Shown here one piece after another: positions 1 through 7,152 of a stretch of 64,000 bases of DNA. Position numbers and translations under genes: made by a program. The stretch is from positions 186,001-250,000 of the forward strand of contig CAWDRV010000002.1 in NCBI GenBank assembly GCA_963804825.1. Reading direction: 5' to 3'. The first letter of the stretch is position 1. The number at the start of each line of letters is the position of its first letter. Below the pieces are notes generated by a model. That model did not search any database. It had not been told where the DNA came from and worked only from the letters and a program-made list of their open reading frames with translations. Origin of the DNA: JBKQVT01 sp963804825 (lineage in GTDB: Bacteria; Planctomycetota; Planctomycetia; Pirellulales; Thermoguttaceae).

Positions 1-607
1 GCTCGGTGATGACGCAGATCAGGTTGTCGATTCCCAGGTCGTTGGAGATCGCCTCGTTGAAGCGGCGGACGCCCTCGGCCGCCACCCGCCGCCCGCCGGG
101 ATGCGGATTGAACACCACCGTGTTGCCCGCGGCGATCATGCTGATGGCGTTGCCGGTGATGGTCGGCAGCGAGTGGGTCACGGGCGTGACGGCGCCGATC
201 ACGCCGAAGGGGGCATGTTCGATCACGGTCAGGCCGTGGTCCCCGCTGAAAACCTCGCTGGCGAGAAACTCGACGCCGAGGGCCAGTTGGCCCAGCGTCT
301 TCAGCTTCTCGATCTTGTGATCCAGCCGGCCGATCCTGGTTTCCTCCATCTCCATCGTTCCCAACTCGACGCACTGGTCGATGGCGATGCGGCGGATGTG
401 CGCGATGATGCGGCGGCGGTCCTCCAGGGTCATGGCCGACAGGCGGTCGAAGGCCTCGCCGGCCGCGGCCACCGCCGCATCGACCGACGTGAACAGCCCG
501 AAACGGCCTTGCCGACCGTTGGAACCGGCGACCGAACCGCCGCCGGGCCCAAGCCGGGCCAGCACCTGTTGAACGACGTTGCGAACCAGGGTTTCGTCGA
601 TTTGCAT
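1..607 (-). CDS. CoA-acylating aldehyde dehydrogenase of the microcompartment (PduP/EutE-like), partial
   Basis: My translation of the minus strand from the ATG at 607 gives a protein starting MQIDETLVRNVVQQVLARLG that runs off the left edge with about 200 residues visible. The first ~18 residues form an amphipathic helix followed by a Gly-rich linker, the usual look of an encapsulation peptide that targets enzymes into BMCs. After it comes ALDH-superfamily sequence with GVIGAVTPVTHSLPTI and AGNTVVFNPHPG, the cofactor-binding side of the fold. The catalytic Cys lies outside the window. It is downstream of shell genes, acetate kinase and PduL, so the expected job is converting an aldehyde such as propionaldehyde to acyl-CoA inside the shell. 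Family assignment is firm. The substrate is inferred from context. Confidence 0.88.
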   Translation of the reverse strand, partial: MQIDETLVRNVVQQVLARLGPGGGSVAGSNGRQGRFGLFTSVDAAVAAAGEAFDRLSAMTLEDRRRIIAHIRRIAIDQCVELGTMEMEETRIGRLDHKIEKLKTLGQLALGVEFLASEVFSGDHGLTVIEHAPFGVIGAVTPVTHSLPTITGNAISMIAAGNTVVFNPHPGGRRVAAEGVRRFNEAISNDLGIDNLICVITE

Positions 608-615
608 GGCGGGAT

Positions 616-932
616 TCACTTGTTGGCTTTCTTCTCGTAGACACAATCGTGGTCAACGTGAACGGTGTCGACAATGCCGATGATCACGGTGTCCACGGGC
701 AGGTTCTTGGTTTCCGGGGTCAGCCGGCGCTGGACCCCTGCGTAATCAACACCATTTCGCCCTCGCCGGCGCCCACCGTATCGACGGCCACCAACGAGCG
801 GCCGGTCGAAACCAGCGCGTTGCGCGTCTTCGCGTCGAGCCGGTAAGGTTCCACCACCAGCAGCTTCCGTCCGACCATCGAGTCGATCTTCTGCGTGGCA
901 ACCATCGAGCCGGTGACTTTCGCGATAAACAT
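616..932 (-). CDS. BMC pentameric vertex protein (EutN/CcmL family), one frameshift
   Basis: Begins MFIAKVTGSMVATQKIDSMV and reads LLVVEPYRL, LVAVDTVGAGEGEMVLITQG, which is the typical EutN/CcmL (BMC-P) beta-barrel capping the vertices of a microcompartment. The frame closes after ITQGSSAG, but the missing C-terminus (RLTPETKNLPVDTVIIGIVD to CVYEKKANK) is in the adjacent frame. The 317-nt span becomes an exact 105-codon gene plus stop if one base is restored around 727-735, where a C run looks one short. I read this as an indel error and not a broken gene. It sits 3 nt after ackA and 8 nt before the aldehyde dehydrogenase, in the same operon. Confidence 0.88.
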
Positions 933-935
933 GGT

Positions 936-2121
936 TCATTCGCCTTTCAGCAATTGTGCGGCCTGCCGGGCGACGACCAACTCCTCGTTGGTCGGCGTCA
1001 CCCAAATCTGCGTGCGGCCCTCCGGCGCGCTGATCCGCGCTTCGCCCTGCGCGGGCGTTGGCGCCGGCGTCCAGCACGATGCCCAGTTCCTCCAGGTCGC
1101 GGCACACGGCCGCGCGGAGCGTGGGCCGGTTCTCGCCGATGCCGCCGGTGAAAACAATCGCGTCGGCGCCGCCAAGCTCGACCAGGTACGCCCCCAGGTA
1201 GTGCCGCACGGCGGCCGTGTACACGTCCAGCGCCAATTGCGACCGGGCATCGCCGGCCGCGGCCGCCTGTTCGATGTCGCGGAAGTCGGCGCTCCGGCCG
1301 CTCAGCCCGAGCAGACCGCTCCGGTTGGCCAGGGTGTCGAGCACCTCGGCCAGCGACTTGCCCGTCTGCTTCATCACCAGCGGAATGGCGAAGGGGTCGA
1401 AATCGCCGCTGCGGTTGTTCTGGGGCAGGCCGCTTTGCGGGCTCATGCCCATGCTGGCGGCGACGCTGCATCCGTTGCGGATGGCGCACAGCGAGCTGGA
1501 TCCGCCCAGGTGACAGGAGATGATCCGCAGGTCCCCTCGGCCGAGCAACTCGGCCATGCGCTGGGCGATGTAGCGATGGCTGGCGCCGTGGAAGCCCCAG
1601 CGGCGCACCAATCCCTTTTCCGCCCATTCGTAAGGCGCCGCGTAGTAGCGGTTGCGGTCGGGGATCGTGGCGTGGAAATCGGTCTCGAAGGCCGCGACCA
1701 GCGGGATTTGCGGCATCTTCTCGGCCAACAGCCGCATGACCCGGATATAGGGCCCGTTGTGGGCCGGGGCCACGTCGAGCACCTCCTCCATGGCCGCCAG
1801 CACCTCGGGCGTGACGCGGCGGACGCCGCTCAGCCGGCCGCCGTGGACCGTCTTCAACGCGATCGCCGCCACTTCGGCCGCGTCGCCCAGGCAGCCCGAC
1901 GCCGGGTCCGTCAGCTGCGCCAGACAATGACGCACCGCCTCCGCGTGATCGGCGGCGCGGAGCATCCGCTCCTCGGAGCGCGAACCGATCTGGACCGTCG
2001 AGCGGCTCTCCGGCGAACCGATCCGTTCGATCGCGCCGCGCGCGAGCTGCCGCTGGCTGTCCATGTCGAACAGCCGGTACTTGAAGCTCGTGGAGCCAAG
2101 ATTGGCGACGAGGATCTTCAT
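936..2121 (-). CDS. ackA: Acetate/propionate kinase of the BMC operon, one frameshift near the 3' end
   Basis: Starts MKILVANLGSTSFKYRLFDM, the acetate kinase nucleotide motif near the N-terminus, and continues with ETDFHATIP, RWGFHGASHRYIAQRM, a HLGGSSSLCAIRNG substrate loop, RSGDFDP and the ADENOSINE-type motif IVFTGGIGENRPTLR. The enzyme makes ATP from acyl phosphate and pairs with PduL. Near 1045-1055 the frame breaks. The expected tail EARISAPEGRTQIWVTPTNE to QAAQLLKGE is found in another frame and ends at 936. The 1186-nt span has one base too many or two too few. The conserved TRSGD loop reads NNRSGD here, a divergence seen directly. The spacing to the next BMC-H gene upstream is 45 nt. 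Confidence 0.9.
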
Positions 2122-2166
2122 GGCATCCTTTCTCGCTCGGCCGGTCCGCGCAGCGCCCGCCTTGTC

Positions 2167-2436
2167 CTACGACAAATACGCGAGGATGACGCCGTCGGCC
2201 GGCCGGGGGATGATGTGGCTGGCCACCAGTTCGCCGACGGCGGAGGCGGCCGCGCCGCCCGCCTCGACGGCGGCCCGCACGCTGCCCACGTCGCCGCGGA
2301 CGATGGTCGTCACCAGTCCGGCGCCGATCTGCACGCGTTTGATGATCTGCACGTTGGCGGCCTTGGCCATGGCGTCGGTGGCCTCCACCAGCGCGACCAG
2401 GCCCTTCGTTTCGAGCAATCCAATGGCGTCTTGCAT
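2167..2436 (-). CDS. BMC hexameric shell protein (BMC-H), first copy
   Basis: An 89-residue single Pfam-type BMC domain: MQDAIGLLETKGLVALVEAT, then AANVQIIKRVQIGAGLVTTI and GDVGSVRAAVEAG, ending after HIIPRPADGVILAYL. This is the PduA/EutM class that tiles the facets of a microcompartment. The pore-facing loop between strand 2 and helix B reads KRVQIGAG, the usual place of the pore lysine and glycine. Its paralogue lies immediately upstream (2488-2796), so the shell carries two hexamer types. No start ambiguity was seen. Confidence 0.95.
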   Translation of the reverse strand: MQDAIGLLETKGLVALVEATDAMAKAANVQIIKRVQIGAGLVTTIVRGDVGSVRAAVEAGGAAASAVGELVASHIIPRPADGVILAYLS

Positions 2437-2487
2437 CGTGATGTTTTCCCTTCTTTGCGGTAGATGCGTGTTGGTTCCAGGATGCGG

Positions 2488-2796
2488 TCAGTTCGCCGTC
2501 GCCAGCTTCTGCTGGATCCGCGGCGGCAGCACGATTTCGAGGTCTTCGTGCGGCCGGGGAATGACCTGCACGCTGACGATCTCGCCGAGGCGTCCGCCCG
2601 CGGCCGCGCCCGCGTCGGTGGCGGCCTTGACCGCGGCCACGTCGCCGGTCACAAACACGCTGACCAGCCCGCTGCCGATCTTGTCCCAGCCGATGAACTG
2701 CACGTTCGCGGCTTTCAGCATCGCGTCGGTCGCCTCGACCAGGACCACGAAGCCCTTGGTCTCGATCATTCCCAACGCTTCCATCGATTTTGCCAT
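2488..2796 (-). CDS. BMC hexameric shell protein (BMC-H), second copy
   Basis: A 102-residue BMC domain: MAKSMEALGMIETKGFVVLV, ATDAMLKAANVQFIGWDKIG, SGLVSVFVTGDVAAVKAATD, with a C-terminal tail EIVLPPRIQQKLATAN longer than that of the neighbouring paralogue. Its pore loop reads GWDKIGSG and not KRVQIGAG, so the two hexamers probably differ in pore chemistry (inference). A good ribosome binding site (AGGGAG) sits 10 nt before the ATG. The two BMC-H genes are 51 nt apart and surely cotranscribed. Confidence 0.95.
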   Translation of the reverse strand: MAKSMEALGMIETKGFVVLVEATDAMLKAANVQFIGWDKIGSGLVSVFVTGDVAAVKAATDAGAAAGGRLGEIVSVQVIPRPHEDLEIVLPPRIQQKLATAN

Positions 2797-2884
2797 GATA
2801 GAAATCTCCCTGTGTGAAAAACTCCGGAGGTCAATCCGTCCAAGTTCAAGGTGTAAGACGCTCGGTCATTTCCGCGCGTCCATG

Positions 2885-2962
2885 TTCAAGGTTTCAAAAG
2901 CTCCACTTTCTCCGCGTGGTCAACGTTCATGGTTTCAAAAGCTCCACTTTCTCCGCGTGGTC
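2885..2962. repeat. 41-bp tandem duplication of the pduL 3' end
   Basis: The 32 bases at 2890-2921 are repeated at 2931-2962, with flanking bases (gttca[a/t]) also shared, giving a 41-bp period. The second copy is the real 3' end of the PduL gene, so the first is a duplicate of the last codons (HAEKVELLKP) and stop placed just downstream. A third, decayed trace (aagttcaaggtgtaag) precedes it near 2841. Confidence 0.75.
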
Positions 2963-3589
2963 GATATCGCAGGCGTTGCCCTCATCGGTGTCGAGATGCA
3001 CTTCCAGCTTGATCTTCTTTCCCACCCGGACCAGCAGGTCCTCGAACACCGTGCTGCAGGCCGACTCGACCCGCAGGCTCATCCGATCGCCGTCGGTCAC
3101 GCCGTAATAGCCGGCGTCGGAGGGGCTCATGTGGACGTGCCGCTCGGCGCGGAGGACGCCCCGGTGGAGTTCCACGACGCCGCCCGGCCCGACCAAGACG
3201 CAACCCGGCGTGTCGGCGATGCTGCCGCTGGGTCGGACGGGCAGGTCGATGCCCAACGAAATGCCGTCGGTGAATGCCAGCTCGACCTGGGTTTCCGGCC
3301 GCGTGGGACCGAGCACTCGGACCGAGGGGAGCATGCGCCGCCGGGGTCCGACGACCATGACCGTCTCTTCCGCCGCGAAGAAGCCCTCTTGATAGAGGTC
3401 CTTGGCGACGGTCAGCTTGTGGCCCGCCCCGAAGAGCGTTTCCAGGTCGGCTTCAGTCAGGTGGACGTGGCGCGCGGAGACGCTGACCACCAGGTTCGGT
3501 TGGCCCGGCGGCCCGCCCACGTGCGCCAACACGATCTCGCGGACGATCCGCTCCACCAGGCTTCGATCTATCGGCGCCGCAATGCTCAT
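2927..3589 (-). CDS. pduL: Phosphotransacylase PduL
   Basis: A 220-residue PduL, the BMC-type phosphate acyltransferase that turns acyl-CoA plus phosphate into acyl phosphate and recycles CoA inside the shell. Two PduL half-barrels are visible, each with its metal-binding His motif: VSARHVHLTEADL (about 36-48) and RAERHVHMSPSDAGYYGV (about 148-165). The DLYQEGFFAAEETVMVVGP and GSIADTPGCVLVGP stretches are also family-typical. The N-terminal MSIAAPIDRSLVERIVREIV is an amphipathic helix similar in design to that of the aldehyde dehydrogenase, a likely encapsulation peptide. It is followed by the two BMC-H genes in the same operon. Confidence 0.94.
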   Translation of the reverse strand: MSIAAPIDRSLVERIVREIVLAHVGGPPGQPNLVVSVSARHVHLTEADLETLFGAGHKLTVAKDLYQEGFFAAEETVMVVGPRRRMLPSVRVLGPTRPETQVELAFTDGISLGIDLPVRPSGSIADTPGCVLVGPGGVVELHRGVLRAERHVHMSPSDAGYYGVTDGDRMSLRVESACSTVFEDLLVRVGKKIKLEVHLDTDEGNACDIDHAEKVELLKP

Positions 3590-3598
3590 GGGTCGTCT

Positions 3599-4378
3599 CT
3601 AGGCTTCGCTATCCTCGCCGGCGTCCGCCGCGAGCAAATGAACGCCCGCGGCGACGATCTTTTTTCGCCAATCCTCGCTCAAGCCGCTATCGACCACCAT
3701 GTGTCGCACGGCCTCCAAGGGGCACACGTGGCCCAGGCTCTGGTGCCCGAACTTCGTGTGGTCCACCACGACAATCACCTGGTTGGCCGCCCGGATCATC
3801 GCCCGCTCGGTCTCGACCAGGAGCAAGTTGTTGTTGAACAGTCCCTCGTCGCTGACGGCCCCGGTGCTCATCACCGTCTTTCGCACCCGGACCTTGGCGA
3901 GCATCTGGTCGGCGTAGGGGCCCCGGGTGACCCCCGTCCGCGGACAAACATTGCCGCCGATCAATACTAGATCGCTGTTGGCGTCCGTGGCGAATAAGTT
4001 GGCCACGGGCAAGGAATTTGTGACGACGTGCAACGACCGGCCCCGCAGCAGGCGAGCCACCTCATAGGTGGTGCTTCCACCGTCCAAAAGGACCGTATCC
4101 CCGTCGTCGATGAGTTTTACGGCCGCCCGGGCGATGGCCCGTTTCCATTGCCATTGGGCCGGCTGCCGGTCGTCGAAATGCGGCAGTTTCGGCGACCCAC
4201 CCGAATAGAGGACGCCGCCATGGATCCGCCGCGCGGAGCCGGTCACCTCAAGGTGTTCGACATCTCTCCGGACCGTGGATTCCGAGACTTCCAACTGCTC
4301 GGCCAGCTCGGGAAGCGAGGAAAACCCGCGGACCCGGACCAACTCCAAGAGCCGATTTCGGCGTTCTTCGGCAAGCAT
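3599..4378 (-). CDS. DeoR-family transcriptional regulator of the BMC operon
   Basis: First gene of the operon. An N-terminal winged HTH (LLELVRVRGFSSLPELAEQL, then VSESTVRRDVEHLE, about residues 8-50) carries the DeoR signature, followed by a DeoRC sensor domain with DGGSTTYEVARLL, VTNSLPVANLFA and DLVLIGGNVCPRTGV, which usually binds a phosphorylated sugar. I start it at the ATG at 4378 (MLAEERRNRLLELV) because a GGAG lies just upstream. A TTG-led extension of five codons to 4393 is possible. It ends 9 nt before pduL. DeoR proteins are commonly autoregulatory repressors, and a sugar catabolite inducer would fit a fucose/rhamnose-type BMC (inference). Confidence 0.92.
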   Translation of the reverse strand: MLAEERRNRLLELVRVRGFSSLPELAEQLEVSESTVRRDVEHLEVTGSARRIHGGVLYSGGSPKLPHFDDRQPAQWQWKRAIARAAVKLIDDGDTVLLDGGSTTYEVARLLRGRSLHVVTNSLPVANLFATDANSDLVLIGGNVCPRTGVTRGPYADQMLAKVRVRKTVMSTGAVSDEGLFNNNLLLVETERAMIRAANQVIVVVDHTKFGHQSLGHVCPLEAVRHMVVDSGLSEDWRKKIVAAGVHLLAADAGEDSEA

Positions 4379-4393
4379 GGGGAGCGTCTCCAA

Positions 4394-4617
4394 ACGCGGT
4401 TCATCATCACCTTCCTCTCAACTATGACAGAAATCGTGAAATAAAGCAAGCATTTTTCATCGTTTTCTTTCACGGGCGTGGAAGATTTCCGTCATTTTAT
4501 TCCAGAAGGCAGAATTGGCCGATCGTGGGGACGGATAACATCCGTCTTCGGGCGATGGGCGTGAAAGACCCACTCTCACGAGGGGGTGGTTGCGCAAAGA
4601 GGGTGGGAAACTGCGAT
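4394..4617 (-). promoter_or_regulatory. Upstream region of the BMC operon with a candidate operator pair
   Basis: No gene seen. The motif TTTCACG followed by TTTC[T/C]GTCAT occurs on the minus strand at 4424-4441 and on the plus strand at 4468-4495 with a longer internal gap, making an inverted arrangement upstream of the deoR gene. The region is AT-richer than its surroundings. It is a plausible binding site for the DeoR regulator, though spacing differs between the arms and the call is tentative. Confidence 0.3.
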
Positions 4618-5253
4618 TCACGCCGGCAGAATCCGCACCCGGCGCTCTTCGACCCGCACTCGGCCGTCGGCGATCAACTGCAACGCCTCCGGATACGCCT
4701 CGCATTCGGCCTCGAAGACCCGGGCGGCCAGCGTGTCCGGCGTGTCGTCGTCCAGCACCGGCACGGCCTTTTGCAGGATCACCGGGCCGTGGTCGTACTG
4801 ATTGTCGGCGAAATGGACGGTGCAGCCGCTCAGCTTCGCCCCGTACTCCAACACGGCCTCGTGGACGTGATGGCCATAGTAGCCCTTTCCGCAGAAGGCG
4901 GGAACCAGGCCGGGGTGGATATTGGTCACGCGATTGGCAAAATCATCGGGGATCGTGATCCGCCAGAGGAACCCGCCCATGGCGACCAATCCGACGCCGG
5001 CCTGCCGGCAGCGATCGAAGATCCCGCGGCTGAAATCGTCCTGGCTGAAGTCGCGGCGATCGAGGACCACGGCCGTGATGCCGGCCTCGCGGGCGAAGCG
5101 CAGTCCGCCGGCCGCGGCGCTGCTGGAGATGACCAGGGCGATTTCCACGCGCAGCCGGCCGGCGCGGATTTTTTCGATGAGATTGCCCAGCGTGGTTCCC
5201 CCGCCGGAGATCAGCACCGCGATGCGAAAGACAGACTTCGGTGTTTCCGTCAT
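4618..5253 (-). CDS. purN: Phosphoribosylglycinamide formyltransferase
   Basis: GART family enzyme of purine synthesis, transferring a formyl group from 10-formyl-THF to GAR. Visible motifs: IAVLISGGGTTLGNLIEKI at the N-terminus, VAMGGFLWRI, the active-site NIHPGLVPAF with catalytic Asn and His, and VHFADNQYDHGPVILQ with the catalytic Asp. I start it at 5253 (MTETPKSVFRIAV) because the upstream 21 codons in this frame belong to the end of the DUF4276 gene, whose stop overlaps this ATG by one base (TGATG). That coupling makes purN the last gene of an operon with ileS, the ATPase and DUF4276. GYYGHHVHEA replaces the more common loop, as in other purN of this branch. Confidence 0.9.
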   Translation of the reverse strand: MTETPKSVFRIAVLISGGGTTLGNLIEKIRAGRLRVEIALVISSSAAAGGLRFAREAGITAVVLDRRDFSQDDFSRGIFDRCRQAGVGLVAMGGFLWRITIPDDFANRVTNIHPGLVPAFCGKGYYGHHVHEAVLEYGAKLSGCTVHFADNQYDHGPVILQKAVPVLDDDTPDTLAARVFEAECEAYPEALQLIADGRVRVEERRVRILPA

Positions 5254-5946
5254 CACTGGTTCGTTCTCTCGGCCAGTCTTTCCAACGTGGTCAGCCATTG
5301 ATTGAAATGTGGACACTTCCCGCGCACTGTATCCAGCCCGATCTCGGCGGCAATCAGCGGCCCGGCCGTAGGCTTCGCACCTCCGTAGTCAGGAAAAACG
5401 TCGTTCACCCGTTTGGACGGCGGAATGTTGACCGTCGTCGATCAATTCGGGAGATTTGAAGCGGCCGGCAATTGCCGCAAGCTGCGCGATTTGCCGCTGA
5501 CAGCCGCCATAAAAGGAGCTGAACGCCGTTGGGTTGCAGAATAGGATTGTCTCGAACTCGTGCAACTGGATATGTGGGATGAAGCGGGGATCGCCGATGT
5601 CGGCGGCGAAACTCTTCTCCAGCTTGTCCACGCGCTGGTAGGGCAGATGCCGGACCTGTTCGGCGTCCTGCAAACCAGGAAAATCCGCATGGATGGCATA
5701 AAGATCAATCATCGTCGTGAAGTACACGTCGCCGCCGGATTCCTGCTTCAGCAAGCAGAGAATATCGTTTTTCATAGGCTCATAACGATGCCCTCCGCCT
5801 CGATGCACCATTCCTTTCTTCTTTGCATGGGCAATCAACACTGGTTTCCCCATGAACACCCCAAAGACCGCGAGGTGTTCTTTTAGGACCGTATCGGCGT
5901 AAGTCTGTTCGGTCAGCCCCTCGGCGAACAGGTAAAGTCGCGGCAT
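5253..5946 (-). CDS. DUF4276 protein, likely TOPRIM-like partner of the adjacent ATPase, one frameshift
   Basis: About 231 residues. The N-terminus LYLFAEGLTEQTYADTVL has an EGxTE motif and the middle has MIDLYAIHADFPG and HIQLHEFETILFCNP, the three conserved blocks of DUF4276. The EGxxE and DxY/DxD layout resembles TOPRIM nuclease acids (inference). One frame ends at 5389, but after a break near 5425 (one extra base or two missing) the protein continues in another frame with SKRVNDVFPDYGGAKPTAGP and FNQWLTTLERLAERTNQ, stopping at 5253 on the purN start codon. Its own ATG overlaps the ATPase stop by one base. Pairing with a standalone AAA ATPase recalls the RloAB/AbiL/PARIS class of two-gene defence systems. 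The function is not proven. Confidence 0.8.
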
Positions 5947-7127
5947 CAGTGCGGCCCTCCGCCCAAGACGTTTTTCTCCCAGATTTCGCCTAGGCTATAC
6001 TCTTCCAGCCATGCCTTGAGCCGGACAGCATCTAATCTCTCAAAGGTCGATTCCTTGCCCTCGCGCCCCACGACGACAATGTCCTCCGGGTCAAAATTGT
6101 CGATGAAGGTGCTGGATTGCGTGCTCACCAGGACCTGCGCGTGGTTAGACGCCTTTTTAAACAAACTGGCAATGACGTTGAGGGCATAAGGATGAAGCCC
6201 CAGTTCCGGTTCATCAACGACGATCAGGTCGGGCAACTCGTTCTCGGGCTGGAGCAGTAGCGTCACAAGGCACATCGCTCGCAATGTGCCATCAGAAAGC
6301 TGGTGGGGACCAAAGACCACGGATGATGTTTCTCCTGTCCCCGTTCCGGTACCTACGTGGTCGTCAGAAAGCTGGTGGGCACCAAGCTCGTACGAATATC
6401 TTTCTCGCCAGTTGAGAATGATGTACTTATCGTTCTGGCCGCCTGGGGCAAGGTCAAAATCATCAAAGAATGGAGCGATCATCCGAATCGTCTTGACGAT
6501 GCGCTGGTAAGCAAGACCGCCATCCTGCGATTTCAGGCGGTACAACAGCGCCGCGAGATTTCCGCCATCCGGCATGAGCCAGCGGTTGTCGCCCACGTAG
6601 CAATACTGACGCACGCGTGCGGTCGCCGAGGAGTCATGAAAGTGGTATACTCGGCAGTTGTTCAACAGGTGTCTAAAGACCTTTGCCGTTGGCTGCCCAT
6701 TGTCTGCTTCGCCAACGATCCGGGTTTCCTGATGCCCTGGTCCCAGGGATACCTCTTTCGGTGCCCCCCGCCAGCCGGTCCCGCGGAAAAGTAGCGTCTC
6801 TTCGGCAAAGACGAGCGTATCGCCTGCCGCGTAAAACAACCGCAACCGGTACGTGTCCAGCCCATTGTCCGTTTCGAACTCCAAATTCGCCTCGATTTGG
6901 GGGGTAATCTTCGGACCAAAGTGCAGGAGCGAATGGGCATGGCCGGATTCGGCTACATAGAGTTGCAGGCGCTGGCCCATCATCTCGTTAAGCATCTTGA
7001 AGAACGACACCAGATTGCTTTTCCCCGCTCCGTTGGCGCCAATCAAGACGTTGAGCGGGCGCAGTTCCAGGGTCATCTGCTTAATAGACTTGAAGCCACT
7101 GAGGACGACCTTCTTTAGAATCGCCAT
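5946..7127 (-). CDS. AAA_21-type ATPase (SMC/OLD-like), paired with DUF4276
   Basis: A 393-residue ABC-type ATPase without transporter features. MAILKKVVLSGFKSIKQMTL leads into Walker A GANGAGKS (about 31-38). Further on are a signature-like HQLSDGTLRAM, Walker B DLIVVDEPELGLHPYAL and the H-loop region QVLVSTQSSTFIDNF. This core fits OLD/RecF-like AAA_21 proteins that act with a nuclease partner. A 22-bp stretch is repeated 72 bp apart inside the gene (6292-6313 and 6364-6385), so HQLSD occurs twice around a Gly/Thr-rich GTGTGTGE loop. RBS GGGAG precedes the ATG. ileS ends only 25 nt upstream and the DUF4276 start overlaps the stop, so the pair is embedded in the ileS-purN operon. Confidence 0.88.
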   Translation of the reverse strand: MAILKKVVLSGFKSIKQMTLELRPLNVLIGANGAGKSNLVSFFKMLNEMMGQRLQLYVAESGHAHSLLHFGPKITPQIEANLEFETDNGLDTYRLRLFYAAGDTLVFAEETLLFRGTGWRGAPKEVSLGPGHQETRIVGEADNGQPTAKVFRHLLNNCRVYHFHDSSATARVRQYCYVGDNRWLMPDGGNLAALLYRLKSQDGGLAYQRIVKTIRMIAPFFDDFDLAPGGQNDKYIILNWRERYSYELGAHQLSDDHVGTGTGTGETSSVVFGPHQLSDGTLRAMCLVTLLLQPENELPDLIVVDEPELGLHPYALNVIASLFKKASNHAQVLVSTQSSTFIDNFDPEDIVVVGREGKESTFERLDAVRLKAWLEEYSLGEIWEKNVLGGGPH

Positions 7128-7152
7128 GATATCGCTCCCACTTGTTTTCCCT

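Noticed and set aside
101..640. Plus-strand open frame opposite the aldehyde dehydrogenase
   Set aside because: Composition is the mirror of a GC-rich coding strand. The minus strand has clear ALDH homology from the ATG at 607.
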